In this document: one piece after another, positions 35,666-47,740 of the stretch
Numbering within the stretch: position 1 is the first letter of the stretch
Layout: the number at the start of each line of letters is the position of its first letter
Assembly: GCF_010731875.1 (NCBI RefSeq)
Contig: NZ_AP022595.1
Span: 3,162,001-3,226,000 of the forward strand
Source of the DNA: Mycolicibacterium sarraceniae
GTDB taxonomy: Bacteria > Actinomycetota > Actinomycetes > Mycobacteriales > Mycobacteriaceae
Reading direction: 5' to 3'
DNA length: 64,000 bases
Notes under the pieces: generated by a model
Told to the model about the DNA's origin: nothing
What the model saw: only the letters and a program-made list of their open reading frames with translations
The model's database searches: none
Translations under genes and position numbers: made by a program

Positions 35666-38454
35666 GTGGCAGGTAAGGCCCGCGTACACGAGTTGGCTAA
35701 GGAACTCGGTGTTACCAGCAAGGAAGTTCTCGCCCGTCTGAGCGATCAGGGCGAATTCGTCAAATCCGCCTCGTCGACGGTGGAAGCTCCGGTTGCGCGC
35801 CGCTTGCGCGAATCGTTCGGCGGCGGCAAGCCCGATAAGGCGCCAGCTAAACCCACACCGGCCGGTGCCGCCGGAAACGGTGCGCCGAAGCCGGCGCCAG
35901 CCCCCGGCAGTGCTGTCGCGGCTGCGCCGCCGGTGCCCGCGGCCCCCAAGCCGGCGGCCCCCGCCCCGGCAGCGCCGCCGCCGCCGCCTCCGCCTGCGCC
36001 GGCAGCCCCGCCTGCTCCCGCGGCGTCCGCGCCGCTGCCGTCGCGTCCCGGACCGGCTCCGACCCCGGGCCCGCGTCCCGGACCCGCCGCGCCGAAGCCG
36101 GGCATGCCCCGCCCGCCGCGAGTCGGTAATAACCCGTTCTCCTCAGCTCAGCCGGTCGAGCGCCCGGTGCCGCGTCCGCAAGGCCCCGGCGCTCCCGCTG
36201 GCCCCGGCGGCCCGCGGCCCGGCCCTGGCGCCCCGCGCCCCGGTGGCGGTCCGCGTCCCGGCGGTGCCACGCCCGGCAACATGCCTCCACGTCCGCCCGG
36301 CGCCCGTCCCGGTGCGCCCGGTCGTCCGGGAGCTCCACGTCCGGGTGGCGGGCCTCGGCCCGGCGGCACCGGTGGTGGCGGCCGTCCCGGTGGCGGTGGT
36401 GGCGGGGGTAATTACCGCCCCGGCGCTCCCGGTGGTGCAGGCGGCACCGGTGGCGGCGCGGCTGCCGGCGGCTTCAGAGGCCGTCCCGGTGGCGGCGGTC
36501 CCGGTGGCGGCGGCGGCCGTCCCGGTCAGCGCGGTGGCGCGGCCGGTGCGTTCGGTCGTCCCGGCGGTGCCCCGCGCCGTGGCCGTAAGTCGAAGCGCGC
36601 AAAACGCGCCGAGTACGAGAGCATGCAGGCCCCGGTCGTCGGTGGCGTGCGGTTGCCGCACGGCAGCGGCGAAACTATCCGGTTGGCCCGCGGTGCGTCG
36701 CTGTCGGATTTCGCCGAGAAGATCGACGCGAACCCGGCCGCACTAGTCCAGGCGCTGTTCAACCTCGGCGAGATGGTGACCGCCACCCAGTCTGTGGGTG
36801 ACGAGACCCTCGAGCTGCTCGGCGGCGAGATGAACTACGTCGTGCAGGTCGTATCGCCGGAGGACGAGGACCGCGAGCTGCTGGAATCGTTCGACCTCAC
36901 CTACGGCGAGGACGAGGGCGACGAGGACGACCTGGAGGTCCGCCCACCGGTGGTCACCGTCATGGGTCACGTCGACCACGGCAAGACTCGCCTGCTGGAC
37001 ACGATCCGCAACGCCACAGTTCGCGAGGGCGAGGCCGGTGGCATCACCCAGCACATCGGTGCCTACCAGGTCGCCGTCGAGCATGACGGCGTCGAGCGCC
37101 TCATCACCTTCATCGACACCCCCGGTCACGAGGCGTTCACCGCCATGCGTGCCCGTGGTGCGAAGGCCACCGATATCGCGATCCTGGTGGTCGCCGCCGA
37201 CGACGGTGTGATGCCGCAGACGGTGGAAGCCATCAACCACGCACAGGCGGCCGATGTGCCGATCGTGGTGGCGGTCAACAAGATCGACAAGGAGGGCGCG
37301 GACCCGGGCAAGATCCGGGCGCAGCTCACCGAGTACAACTTGGTGGCCGAGGAATTCGGCGGCGACACGATGTTCGTCGACATCTCGGCCAAGAACGGCA
37401 CCAATATCCAGGCGCTGGAAGAAGCGGTGCTGTTGACCGCCGATGCCTCGCTGGATCTGCGGGCCAACCCCGAGATGGAAGCCCAGGGCGTGGCGATCGA
37501 AGCGCACCTGGACCGTGGCCGTGGCCCCGTTGCGACCGTGCTCATCGCGCGCGGCACGCTGCGGGTTGGCGACTCGATCGTGGCCGGCGACGCCTACGGA
37601 CGGGTGCGCCGCATGGTCGATGAGCACGGCGAGGACATCCACGAGGCGCTGCCCTCGCGGCCCGTCCAGGTCATCGGCTTCACGTCGGTGCCCGGCGCGG
37701 GTGACAACCTGCTCGTCGTCGACGAGGACCGCATTGCCCGTCAGATCGCCGACCGTCGCAGTGCGCGCAAGCGCAATGCGCTGGCCGCACGCAGCCGCAA
37801 GCGCATCAGCCTGGACGATCTGGATGCCGCGCTGAAGGAAACCGCGCAGCTGAACCTGATCCTCAAGGGCGACAACTCCGGCACCGTCGAGGCGCTGGAG
37901 GAGGCCCTGCTGGGTATCGAGATCGGCGACGAGGTCGAATTGCGCGTCATCGACCGCGGTGTCGGTGGTGTCACCGAGACCAACGTCAACCTGGCGTCGG
38001 CGTCGAATGCCATCATCATCGGCTTCAACGTGCGTTCCGAGGGCAAGGCCACCGAGCTGGCCAACCGCGAGGGTGTCGACATCCGGTACTACTCGGTGAT
38101 CTACCAGGCCATCGACGAGATCCAGAGCGCGCTCAAGGGCATGCTTAAGCCGGTCTACGAGGAGAAGGAACTCGGCCGTGCCGAGATCCGGGCGATCTTC
38201 CGGTCGTCGAAAATCGGCAACATCGCCGGTTGCCTTGTGCAGTCCGGCATCATGCGGCGCAACGCCAAGGCGCGGTTGCTGCGTGACAACATCGTCGTCG
38301 CCGAAAACCTCACCGTCTCCTCGCTCAAGCGGGAGAAGGATGATGCCACCGAGGTGCGCGAGGGTTACGAATGCGGTCTGACGCTGACGTACTCCGACAT
38401 CAAGGAAGGCGACGTCATCGAGACCTACGAGCTTGTGGAGAAGGAGCGGGTCTA

Positions 38455-38455
<1 letters not shown>
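35666..38455 (+). CDS. infB: Translation initiation factor IF-2
   Basis: A 929-residue GTPase that places fMet-tRNA on the 30S subunit. The N-terminal IF2N domain (about residues 1-50) is followed by a very long low-complexity linker (about residues 55-310), first Pro/Ala-rich then Gly/Arg/Pro-rich, as in other mycobacteria. The G domain has [20 protein letters not shown] and SAK. Domains II-IV follow to the C-terminus. The GTG at 35666 has GTAGGAG upstream. The stop shares one base with the rbfA start. Confidence 0.97.
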
Positions 38456-41246
<2,791 letters not shown>

Positions 41247-41339
41247 AGCAAACTGAATTTTTGCTGAGTTGGCTCTGTGAGCCCCATTTGTGCGTTAATA
41301 CTGAACGTTGCTGACAGATCGTCTAGGGCCGGGGGCACC

Positions 41340-43922
41340 ATGAGCTCGACAGCATTTGGGTTACGTATGGGTTCGGCTGCGTTTGCGATGAGCCTCGGAC
41401 TGGCGGTAGCTGGCAGCCCCGGTATCGCGGTAGCTGACACGACCGACGGCGGCTCGTCCGCACAGCCGTCGAAGCCGTCGAAGTCCCCGGTGGGCGCGTC
41501 GCGGCGCCCTGCGCAGGAGGCAGCCCGCACCACGGGCGCCGCGCCCAGCAAGCCCGCTCGTACGCCATCGCCGTCACGGGCGGCCGCGGCAGCCCGGGTC
41601 GCCGCCCCGGTGCCGGTGGCCGTGAATTCCGCACCCGCCACGGCCCCGGATTCGAGCGAGCCGGTCCGCCCCACTGCCACGGCCGTGACAGCCGAATCGG
41701 CTGATAGAGAGCCACTTTCGGTCGCATCCGCCCCGAAGCAGACCGCCTCAGCGGCGCCGAAGGCGCTGATCGCTCGCCAGACTGCGACCGCCGCGCTCAG
41801 TCCGGGCGATATCGTCTCGCGGTTCCTGTCCTTGTTCGGGATCAAAGGCTTGCCGGCGTCGCCAGTGCAATTGCTGACTGGCGTGCTGGCCCTGATCCGC
41901 CGTGAGATCGATTCCTTCCTGCGCCCGCCGACCGCCAATCCCAGCGTCTCGATCACCGACACCACCTTGGTCGAAGGCAACGCCGGCACGAACTCCGCCG
42001 CCTTCACCGTGACACTGTCCAAGGCGAGCACCAAGACGGTGACGGTGAGTTACACGACGGCAGACGGTACCGCGACGGCCGGCCAGGACTACACGGCGAG
42101 CACGGGCACGGTGACATTCGCCCCCGGGGTGGTCTCGCAGGTGATCAACGTCGGCGTGCTTGGTGACGCCACGGTCGAGCCGGACGAAACCTTCACCGTC
42201 GTGCTGTCCAGCCCGTCCGGCGCCACCCTCGGCCGGACCACCGCCACCGGCACCATCACCAACGACGATGCCACCGAGGTAAAACTGCCGACGGTGTCGA
42301 TCGCCGGTGACACAGTGCCCGAGGGCGACAGTGGAACGACCGCCCTGCCGTTCACCGTGACCCTGTCCAAGCCGTCGACGACGACGATCACCCTCACCTA
42401 CACGACCTCCAACGGTTCGGCGACCGCCGGCCAGGACTACACCGCCGCCACCGGCACGGTGACGTTCGCGCCGGGTGCGGTGTCGCAGGTGATCACCATC
42501 AGCGTCACCGGTGACACGACCGTCGAACCGAACGAGACCCTCACGGTCACGCTGTCCAATCCGACCGGGGCCACCATCGCCACGGCGTCGGCGGCCGGCA
42601 CGATCGTCAATGACGACACCGCGACGACGCCCGGCGGAACCGCCCAGTGGGGCAAGAGTTTCTTCGCGCCCTACATCGACATGGGCGCATACCCGGTGCC
42701 GAATCTGTTGGCGCTGTCCAAGACCTTCGGCACTTCCCTGGTGACGTTGGGCTTCATGCAGGCCGACGTGAACGGCAACCTCGCTTGGGCGGGATTGGCT
42801 GCGCTGGAACCACATTCGACCAACGAGCAGGCAATCGCGATCAATAAGTCGATCGCCGATTTCAAGTCGGCCGGCGGTGATGTGATGATCTCGTTCGGCG
42901 GCCAAGCCGGCACCAGCCTCGCGCAGTACTACGCCTCTAAAGGTCGCAGCGCCCAGGAATTGGCCAACGCCTACGCCGCCGTCGTGGACACCTACGGCGT
43001 CACCCGCCTCGACTTCGATATCGAGGGGGCCGCGGTGGCCGACCCGGCCTCGGTCACTCTGAATGCTCAAGCGCTGGCGCTGCTGCAGAAGACCAAGCCC
43101 GAGGTGCAGATCTGGTACACCCTGCCGGTCTTGCCGACCGGGCTGACCGCCGACGGTGTCAATGTCGTGGATACCGCCCTGGCGGCCGGGGTCAACCTGG
43201 CCGGCGTCAATGTGATGGCGATGGACTACGGCGAATCCGCCGCGCCCACCAGCGGACCGGGCGCGAAGACGATGGGCGCCTACGCGATCGACGCCGCCGA
43301 ATCCACCTACGCCCAGGTCTCGGCGCTGTACGCCGCACGATCAAAGACATTCAGCTGGAGTCAGATCGGTGTCACCCCGATGCTCGGCGTCAACGACGTC
43401 CGCTCCGAGGTGTTCACCGTCGCCGACGCGCAGGCTCTCGAGGATTTCGCCCGCACCAAGGGCATCGGCATGCTGTCGATGTGGCAGGTTCTTCGCGACA
43501 CCCCCGGTACCCTTGGCCAATCCACTACCAGCGCTTCGGGTTTGAGTGATCCGGTTGGCTCGTTCAGCCATGTCTTCAACGACTACGGCACGATCAACAT
43601 CGTCGACTACACCAACGCTGGTGGCGGCGGAACCCCAGTTAGCGGCGGCATTTCGACGACCATCGGCTGGGCCTGGGGAGCCAACCCGGTCCTGACGTTC
43701 GACCCCGCCAAAGACATCCTGGACTTCGTCTGGATGCAGGCGAAAGAATTCGACGTTTCGGACACGTCCGGGTCGACGGTCATCACGATCGTCGGCAACA
43801 ACAGCAGCTACACCTTGGCGGGGGTGAGGCTGAGCCAACTGCAGATCGGCAACATCATCGCCAAGGATGCCGGCACGCTGGCGAAGTGGCAAAGCCTCAT
43901 CAGCAGCGCGAAAGCCGTGTGA
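41340..43922 (+). CDS. Secreted Calx-beta / GH18 chitinase-like protein
   Basis: An 860-residue exported protein. A signal peptide (MGSAAFAMSLGLAVAGSPGIAVA, in two parts) ends near residue 38. A Pro/Ala/Ser-rich region follows to about 180, then two Calx-beta domains (about 199-312 and 316-430, each ending in TGTITNDD or AGTIVNDD) that probably bind calcium. A GH18-type barrel (about 434-727) has TRLDFDIEG, keeping the catalytic Asp-x-Asp-x-Glu, though the first Asp of DxxDxDxE is Thr. A C-terminal domain (about 755-858) starts TIGWAWGANPVLTFDP, which I associate with carbohydrate binding. It occupies the place of the M. tuberculosis ugp operon. Chitin or peptidoglycan-type glycans are plausible substrates. 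Confidence 0.82.
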   Translation: MSSTAFGLRMGSAAFAMSLGLAVAGSPGIAVADTTDGGSSAQPSKPSKSPVGASRRPAQEAARTTGAAPSKPARTPSPSRAAAAARVAAPVPVAVNSAPATAPDSSEPVRPTATAVTAESADREPLSVASAPKQTASAAPKALIARQTATAALSPGDIVSRFLSLFGIKGLPASPVQLLTGVLALIRREIDSFLRPPTANPSVSITDTTLVEGNAGTNSAAFTVTLSKASTKTVTVSYTTADGTATAGQDYTASTGTVTFAPGVVSQVINVGVLGDATVEPDETFTVVLSSPSGATLGRTTATGTITNDDATEVKLPTVSIAGDTVPEGDSGTTALPFTVTLSKPSTTTITLTYTTSNGSATAGQDYTAATGTVTFAPGAVSQVITISVTGDTTVEPNETLTVTLSNPTGATIATASAAGTIVNDDTATTPGGTAQWGKSFFAPYIDMGAYPVPNLLALSKTFGTSLVTLGFMQADVNGNLAWAGLAALEPHSTNEQAIAINKSIADFKSAGGDVMISFGGQAGTSLAQYYASKGRSAQELANAYAAVVDTYGVTRLDFDIEGAAVADPASVTLNAQALALLQKTKPEVQIWYTLPVLPTGLTADGVNVVDTALAAGVNLAGVNVMAMDYGESAAPTSGPGAKTMGAYAIDAAESTYAQVSALYAARSKTFSWSQIGVTPMLGVNDVRSEVFTVADAQALEDFARTKGIGMLSMWQVLRDTPGTLGQSTTSASGLSDPVGSFSHVFNDYGTINIVDYTNAGGGGTPVSGGISTTIGWAWGANPVLTFDPAKDILDFVWMQAKEFDVSDTSGSTVITIVGNNSSYTLAGVRLSQLQIGNIIAKDAGTLAKWQSLISSAKAV

Positions 43923-43929
43923 CCCGAGA

Positions 43930-44688
43930 CTAGTTCACCTGCGAGCGGCCGCGCTCGATCACCGAAGCGCGGCTGGCGGCAATGTCATCCCCGGAGGTCT
44001 GGGCCATCCAGGCGCGGGCCGACATGGCCTCGATCCACAGCCCGGAGTCGGTCTGGTCGGAGTCGATGCGGTGATAGGAGCCCAGCAGCGCGCGCACAGC
44101 CTTCTGGGTGTTCCCGACGATCGATGTGGCCACCGCGCGGGCTGCCGGTAACAGCTCCTCGTGCGCGACGACCTCGGTGACCAGGCCGGCCCGCAGCGCA
44201 TCCTGCGCGGACAGGTAGTCACCGGTCAGGCTCATCCGACGGGCCATTCCGACGCCGACCTTCTGCGGCAGCCGCACACTCAGGCCCCAGGTCGGCAACA
44301 GCCCGACCCGAGCGTGGGTGTCGGCGAAGCGCGCGTTCTCAGAGGCGATCAGGATGTCGCAGTAGAGAGCCAGTTCCAACCCGCCGGTGACCGCGGCGCC
44401 GTTGATCGCCCCGATGACGGGCTTGGTCATCGGCGGCCACTTCGGCGAGATGTCGGGAAGTTCGGTGGTATCGCCCAATTCCTTCAGGTCGAGGCCCGCG
44501 CAGAACACCGGGTCGGCCCCGGTGACGATGACGACGTCGACGGTCTCGTCGGCTTCGGCCTCGCGCAGCGCACCGAAGAATCGGCTGCGCAGCGCGCTCG
44601 AGAGCGCATTGCGGGCACCTGGCCGATTCAGCGTCACCGTCCGGATCCGGTCGGTGGTGTCGATGAGGAGGATGTCGTCGGCGGTCAT
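43930..44688 (-). CDS. echA16: Enoyl-CoA hydratase/isomerase (crotonase) family protein, EchA16-like
   Basis: A 252-residue crotonase-fold enzyme. The oxyanion-hole region is AGLDLKELGD, the second motif is GAINGAAVTGGLELALYCD, and a catalytic-type acidic residue occurs in ARVGLLPTWG. It probably acts on 2-enoyl-CoA thioesters in fatty-acid degradation; exact chain or reaction type cannot be read. The ATG at 44688 has TACGGT 6 nt upstream. By position and sequence it matches Rv2831. Confidence 0.87.
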   Translation of the reverse strand: MTADDILLIDTTDRIRTVTLNRPGARNALSSALRSRFFGALREAEADETVDVVIVTGADPVFCAGLDLKELGDTTELPDISPKWPPMTKPVIGAINGAAVTGGLELALYCDILIASENARFADTHARVGLLPTWGLSVRLPQKVGVGMARRMSLTGDYLSAQDALRAGLVTEVVAHEELLPAARAVATSIVGNTQKAVRALLGSYHRIDSDQTDSGLWIEAMSARAWMAQTSGDDIAASRASVIERGRSQVN

Positions 44689-44694
44689 AGGGAC

Positions 44695-44700
44695 ACCGTA
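44695..44700 (-). promoter_or_regulatory. Predicted leaderless -10 element of echA16
   Basis: TACGGT on the minus strand, 6 nt before the ATG at 44688. Confidence 0.4.
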
Positions 44701-44738
44701 ATGGGGCCGCTAACCACCCCAGAGTGCCGCCGGCCCGC

Positions 44739-45281
44739 TCACAACGGATCCGCACCGGCCACGACGTCCAACCAGGTGAGTTCGGCGGCGGTCAGCACCC
44801 AGCGCCCGACGATCACGGCGACGAGCAGCTCGGCCCGGTTTTCGTCGGCGCCCACCGCCTCCTCGCACAGCCGGCGCAGGTCTGCGGAGACACTGCTGAT
44901 CCGGGGCGCGATGTCGGCGATCCGATGCGTTTGCGCCAGCGACGTGCCCAGCAGTGCGCACGCCAAGCGCAAGTCGCCGTGTGGCGGGGCGGTGAACCTA
45001 TCCAACGGGTGTTCGGCCATCGGCGGCACGACCATGTCGTAGGCCCGGTCCAGGGCGGCTCGGTAGAGCGGCGCCTTGCCCGGGAAGTAGTGGTGCACCG
45101 CGGGGCGGGTGATATCGACGAGATCCGCGACGTCCTGCAAGGTGGCGGCGTCGTATCCGCGGTAGGCGAACACCCGTACGGCTGCGCAGATGATCATCTC
45201 GCGGCGTGCGTCGGTGTTCGAACCGCGCGGCCGCCCCAGTGCCCGTTTGTTCGGCCGGGCCGGCGCGAGTCCGGCAGACAT
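44739..45281 (-). CDS. TetR-family transcriptional regulator
   Basis: A 180-residue repressor with a standard TetR DNA-binding head (LQDVADLVDITRPAVHHYF) after a basic RPRGSNTDARRE tail. The ligand domain is helical and not assignable to a known inducer. It sits upstream of echA16 in the same direction with 50 bp between them, so it may regulate that gene or itself. The ATG at 45281 has TAGCCT 7 nt upstream. Confidence 0.87.
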   Translation of the reverse strand: MSAGLAPARPNKRALGRPRGSNTDARREMIICAAVRVFAYRGYDAATLQDVADLVDITRPAVHHYFPGKAPLYRAALDRAYDMVVPPMAEHPLDRFTAPPHGDLRLACALLGTSLAQTHRIADIAPRISSVSADLRRLCEEAVGADENRAELLVAVIVGRWVLTAAELTWLDVVAGADPL

Positions 45282-45288
45282 GCCCGCC

Positions 45289-45294
45289 AGGCTA
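45289..45294 (-). promoter_or_regulatory. Predicted leaderless -10 element of the TetR gene at 45281
   Basis: TAGCCT on the minus strand, 7 nt before the ATG. Confidence 0.5.
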
Positions 45295-45385
45295 GGGCCG
45301 GAACGTGTGAGTGAGATGGGTGCTGGATATCAATCCGGTGTAGGCCCCTGTGAACTCGGCTCGACAGCCGGGCATGCTGGAAGCT

Positions 45386-45487
45386 ATGTGCCGAAACATC
45401 ACTGAGTTGCGCGGCCTGGAGCCGGCGGAGACCGCCGAAAACCATTCCATCGCTGCGCCGGCCCGAGGTGCGCGCGCCTCTGACGAC
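45386..45487 (+). pseudogene. DUF2277 gene collapsed by an internal deletion
   Basis: The ATG at 45386 opens MCRNITELRGLEPAETAE, the unmistakable start of DUF2277 proteins (about 85 residues in relatives). Immediately afterwards the sequence matches, one frame off, the C-terminal end of the same family (SLRRPEVRAP). The central part, including the conserved VRKVSG region, is gone. By chance the frame stays open into the DUF1802 gene. The junction carries CCGCCGAA, which could be the repeat used for the deletion (inferred from the expected intact sequence). Confidence 0.7.
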
Positions 45488-46033
45488 ATGACCGCTGCGC
45501 TCAAAGAGTGGAGCGCGGCGGTGCATGCGCTGCTCGCCGGCAGGCAGACCGTGCTGCTGCGCAAGGGCGGTGTCCACGAGAGACGGTTCTCCGTTGCCGC
45601 CGAGGAATTTCTGTTGTTCCCGACGGTCGCGCACAGCCACGCCGAGCGGGTGCGTCCGGAGCATCGCGACCTGCTCGCCGACGCCGCAGCCGACAGCGCC
45701 GACGAGCATGTGGTGATCCGGGGCGCGGCGAAAGTTGTTGCCGCCATTGCGGTATCGAACTCCGACGGGCTGTATGGGATACAAGATCTGCACATCTGGA
45801 CCGCCGAGTCGGTGCAGGCCGACCGGCTGGATTTCCGGCCGCGCCACCGGCTGACCGTACTGGTGGTTGCGGCCGCCCCGCTGATCGCGCCGATCCGGCT
45901 GAACCGTGAACCGCAGTACCGCGGCTGCACCAGCTGGGTACAGCTGCCCGCGACGGCCGACCTGGGGCCACCAGTGCACGATGCCTCAGCGTTAGACGAG
46001 ATCGCCGGCCGGGTCTGCGCTGCCGTCGGGTGA
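45488..46033 (+). CDS. DUF1802 family protein
   Basis: A 181-residue protein. ALKEWSAAVHALLAGRQTVLLRKGG and FLLFPTVAHSHAERVRPEH are the DUF1802 hallmarks; the function of the family is unknown. The ATG at 45488 is the natural start by comparison with relatives. However, the frame is continuous with the collapsed DUF2277 gene upstream, so a 215-residue fusion starting at 45386 is possible. The 3' end overlaps the convergent CocE-type gene by 42 bp. Confidence 0.8.
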   Translation: MTAALKEWSAAVHALLAGRQTVLLRKGGVHERRFSVAAEEFLLFPTVAHSHAERVRPEHRDLLADAAADSADEHVVIRGAAKVVAAIAVSNSDGLYGIQDLHIWTAESVQADRLDFRPRHRLTVLVVAAAPLIAPIRLNREPQYRGCTSWVQLPATADLGPPVHDASALDEIAGRVCAAVG

Positions 46034-47668
46034 TGGCAGTCGGCCCGAAGCGGGCAGCAGCAGCCTGGACACTCCGCCGGCGCCGTGGTGCACGGTGTGC
46101 ACTGCCGGCACCATCCGCTGCCCGGTGAGCGCCGGCTCGCCGGTGCCGAGATTGCGGGCGAATCGGGGATGTGATCCGCCGGCAACGAGCACCCGGATCT
46201 GGGTGCCGGCACGAAAGCGGTACGCGATGGCGTCGAGTTCGATGCTAATCGGGCCCTGCGCCGGCGCACTCAACCGGCGGTAGCCGTCGCTGACATTCTG
46301 CGAGCGTCCGCGGGCGTCCACCTCGCTGACCCGTACGAACAGGTCGACATGGTCGATGTCGGATTCGTGGGCCAGTTCGACGACCGGGTTGCCGAACACG
46401 TACAGGTCGGCGTCCAGCGGCCCGCTGGTGAAGCTCAGCACGTCGGCCCGCCGGGCCAGAGCGGAGTCGTCCCGATAGCCGCTGTTACGGGCCAAGAACC
46501 GGCCACCCACCGTCGGTGTCGGGTCGGCGGGGTCGTAGCGGAAGCTGGACGGCATCGCATCAGCGGGCGGCGCCGATGCGGCCAGTCGGCCCGCCGGCTG
46601 CAGGTACAGCACACCCTCGCCGGTCGCCGGGGGCCAATCCGTTAGGTCGATCCAGCCGTGCCGGCCGACGTGCGTCCGTACCGGGCTGCGTCTCGTTGGG
46701 GCGGGGACACCGGCCAAGTGGGCGCCGAGCCAGTCAAGTGTCTCCCCGGCGGCGATCCCCGCTGCCTTGGTGACCATATCGCCATGGGCCCAGGGCCCGA
46801 CCGTCATCGCGACCTCGACGCCCCGGTCGCGCAGGTGGCGGTATTGCAGCAGGGTCTGGTCGAGGAACAGGTCCTGCCAGCCGGTGATCAGCAGTACCGG
46901 CACGTCGCTTCGGTCGAGTGCGGAGGTCATGCGCATATCCGCCCAAAACGGGTCATCGCTGCGCGGGTGCTGGATCCACGACTCGTACCAGCGTGACTGA
47001 GTGCCCAGCAGATCGCGGCCCGCGCTGCCCAGCGGAAGCCCGTGCATGGCCTGGTCCAGCCGCCGTGCATCACGAGTTTGGAACGCCAGCCGTCGTGCGA
47101 TCGCCTCCTCCTGGTGAGCGATCGAGTCCGACCAGCCCAGGAAGTCGTTCAGTGAGAATGAGCCGGTGCCCCACGACGAGGCGTATAAATCGTGCGGGCC
47201 GACGGTGATGACCGCGGCGGCCAGTTCGGGCGGGGGATCGCAGAGCAACGCCCATTGGGTGAAGCCCAGGTAGGACAGGCCGATGGTGGCGAATGTTGCG
47301 GTGAACCACGGCTGCCGGCGCAGCCACACCACCGTGTCGGCGGCGTCGTCGGCTTCGTGAACCATCGGCACGAAGTCGCCGCCAGATCCGAACGTGCCGC
47401 GCACGCTCTGCAGCAGTACGTGATAGCCGCGCGCGGCGTACAACCGCGCGTAGACCAGTGAGAACGGAAAGGACCGGCCATACGGGCCGCGGACCAGGAT
47501 CGTGCCCAGCGGGGTGTCGACGGCGGGCGCGTAGTGCGTGGCGCGCAGGATGGCACCATCGCGCATCGGGATGCCGAGGCTGCGATGGATGGTGTAGTCG
47601 GTGGTCGGCACCGCAATCCGAAAGAACCGGGACAGAGCGCGCTCAGACAGGCGCACTGCGGCGACCAT
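45992..47668 (-). CDS. CocE/NonD-family serine hydrolase (X-Pro dipeptidyl-peptidase fold)
   Basis: A 558-residue hydrolase. The N-terminal alpha/beta domain has the VRGPYGRS oxyanion region and the nucleophile elbow GLSYLG; a later GPWAHGDM segment carries a likely catalytic His. The C-terminal jelly-roll domain contains DLYVFGNPVVELAHESDIDHVD, typical of CocE/NonD acyl-peptidases and esterases. Substrate unknown. GAGAGG precedes the ATG at 47668. It resembles Rv2800 in the same neighbourhood. Confidence 0.88.
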   Translation of the reverse strand: MVAAVRLSERALSRFFRIAVPTTDYTIHRSLGIPMRDGAILRATHYAPAVDTPLGTILVRGPYGRSFPFSLVYARLYAARGYHVLLQSVRGTFGSGGDFVPMVHEADDAADTVVWLRRQPWFTATFATIGLSYLGFTQWALLCDPPPELAAAVITVGPHDLYASSWGTGSFSLNDFLGWSDSIAHQEEAIARRLAFQTRDARRLDQAMHGLPLGSAGRDLLGTQSRWYESWIQHPRSDDPFWADMRMTSALDRSDVPVLLITGWQDLFLDQTLLQYRHLRDRGVEVAMTVGPWAHGDMVTKAAGIAAGETLDWLGAHLAGVPAPTRRSPVRTHVGRHGWIDLTDWPPATGEGVLYLQPAGRLAASAPPADAMPSSFRYDPADPTPTVGGRFLARNSGYRDDSALARRADVLSFTSGPLDADLYVFGNPVVELAHESDIDHVDLFVRVSEVDARGRSQNVSDGYRRLSAPAQGPISIELDAIAYRFRAGTQIRVLVAGGSHPRFARNLGTGEPALTGQRMVPAVHTVHHGAGGVSRLLLPASGRLPSPDGSADPAGDLV

Positions 47669-47726
47669 GTCTCTGCCTCTCTGCGGTCAGACCCGACCGT
47701 AGGAAGCCTAACCGGCGGCGCGCAAG

Positions 47727-47732
47727 TAGTCT
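47727..47732 (+). promoter_or_regulatory. Predicted leaderless -10 element of the metallophosphoesterase-pptT-truB unit
   Basis: TAGTCT, 8 nt before the GTG at 47741; no Shine-Dalgarno sequence. Confidence 0.5.
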
Positions 47733-47740
47733 GGCGAGTT

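Noticed and set aside
41748..43070. 440-codon minus-strand frame opposite the chitinase-like gene
   Set aside because: Gly/Arg/His-rich antisense frame over two Calx-beta repeats; explained by repeat composition.
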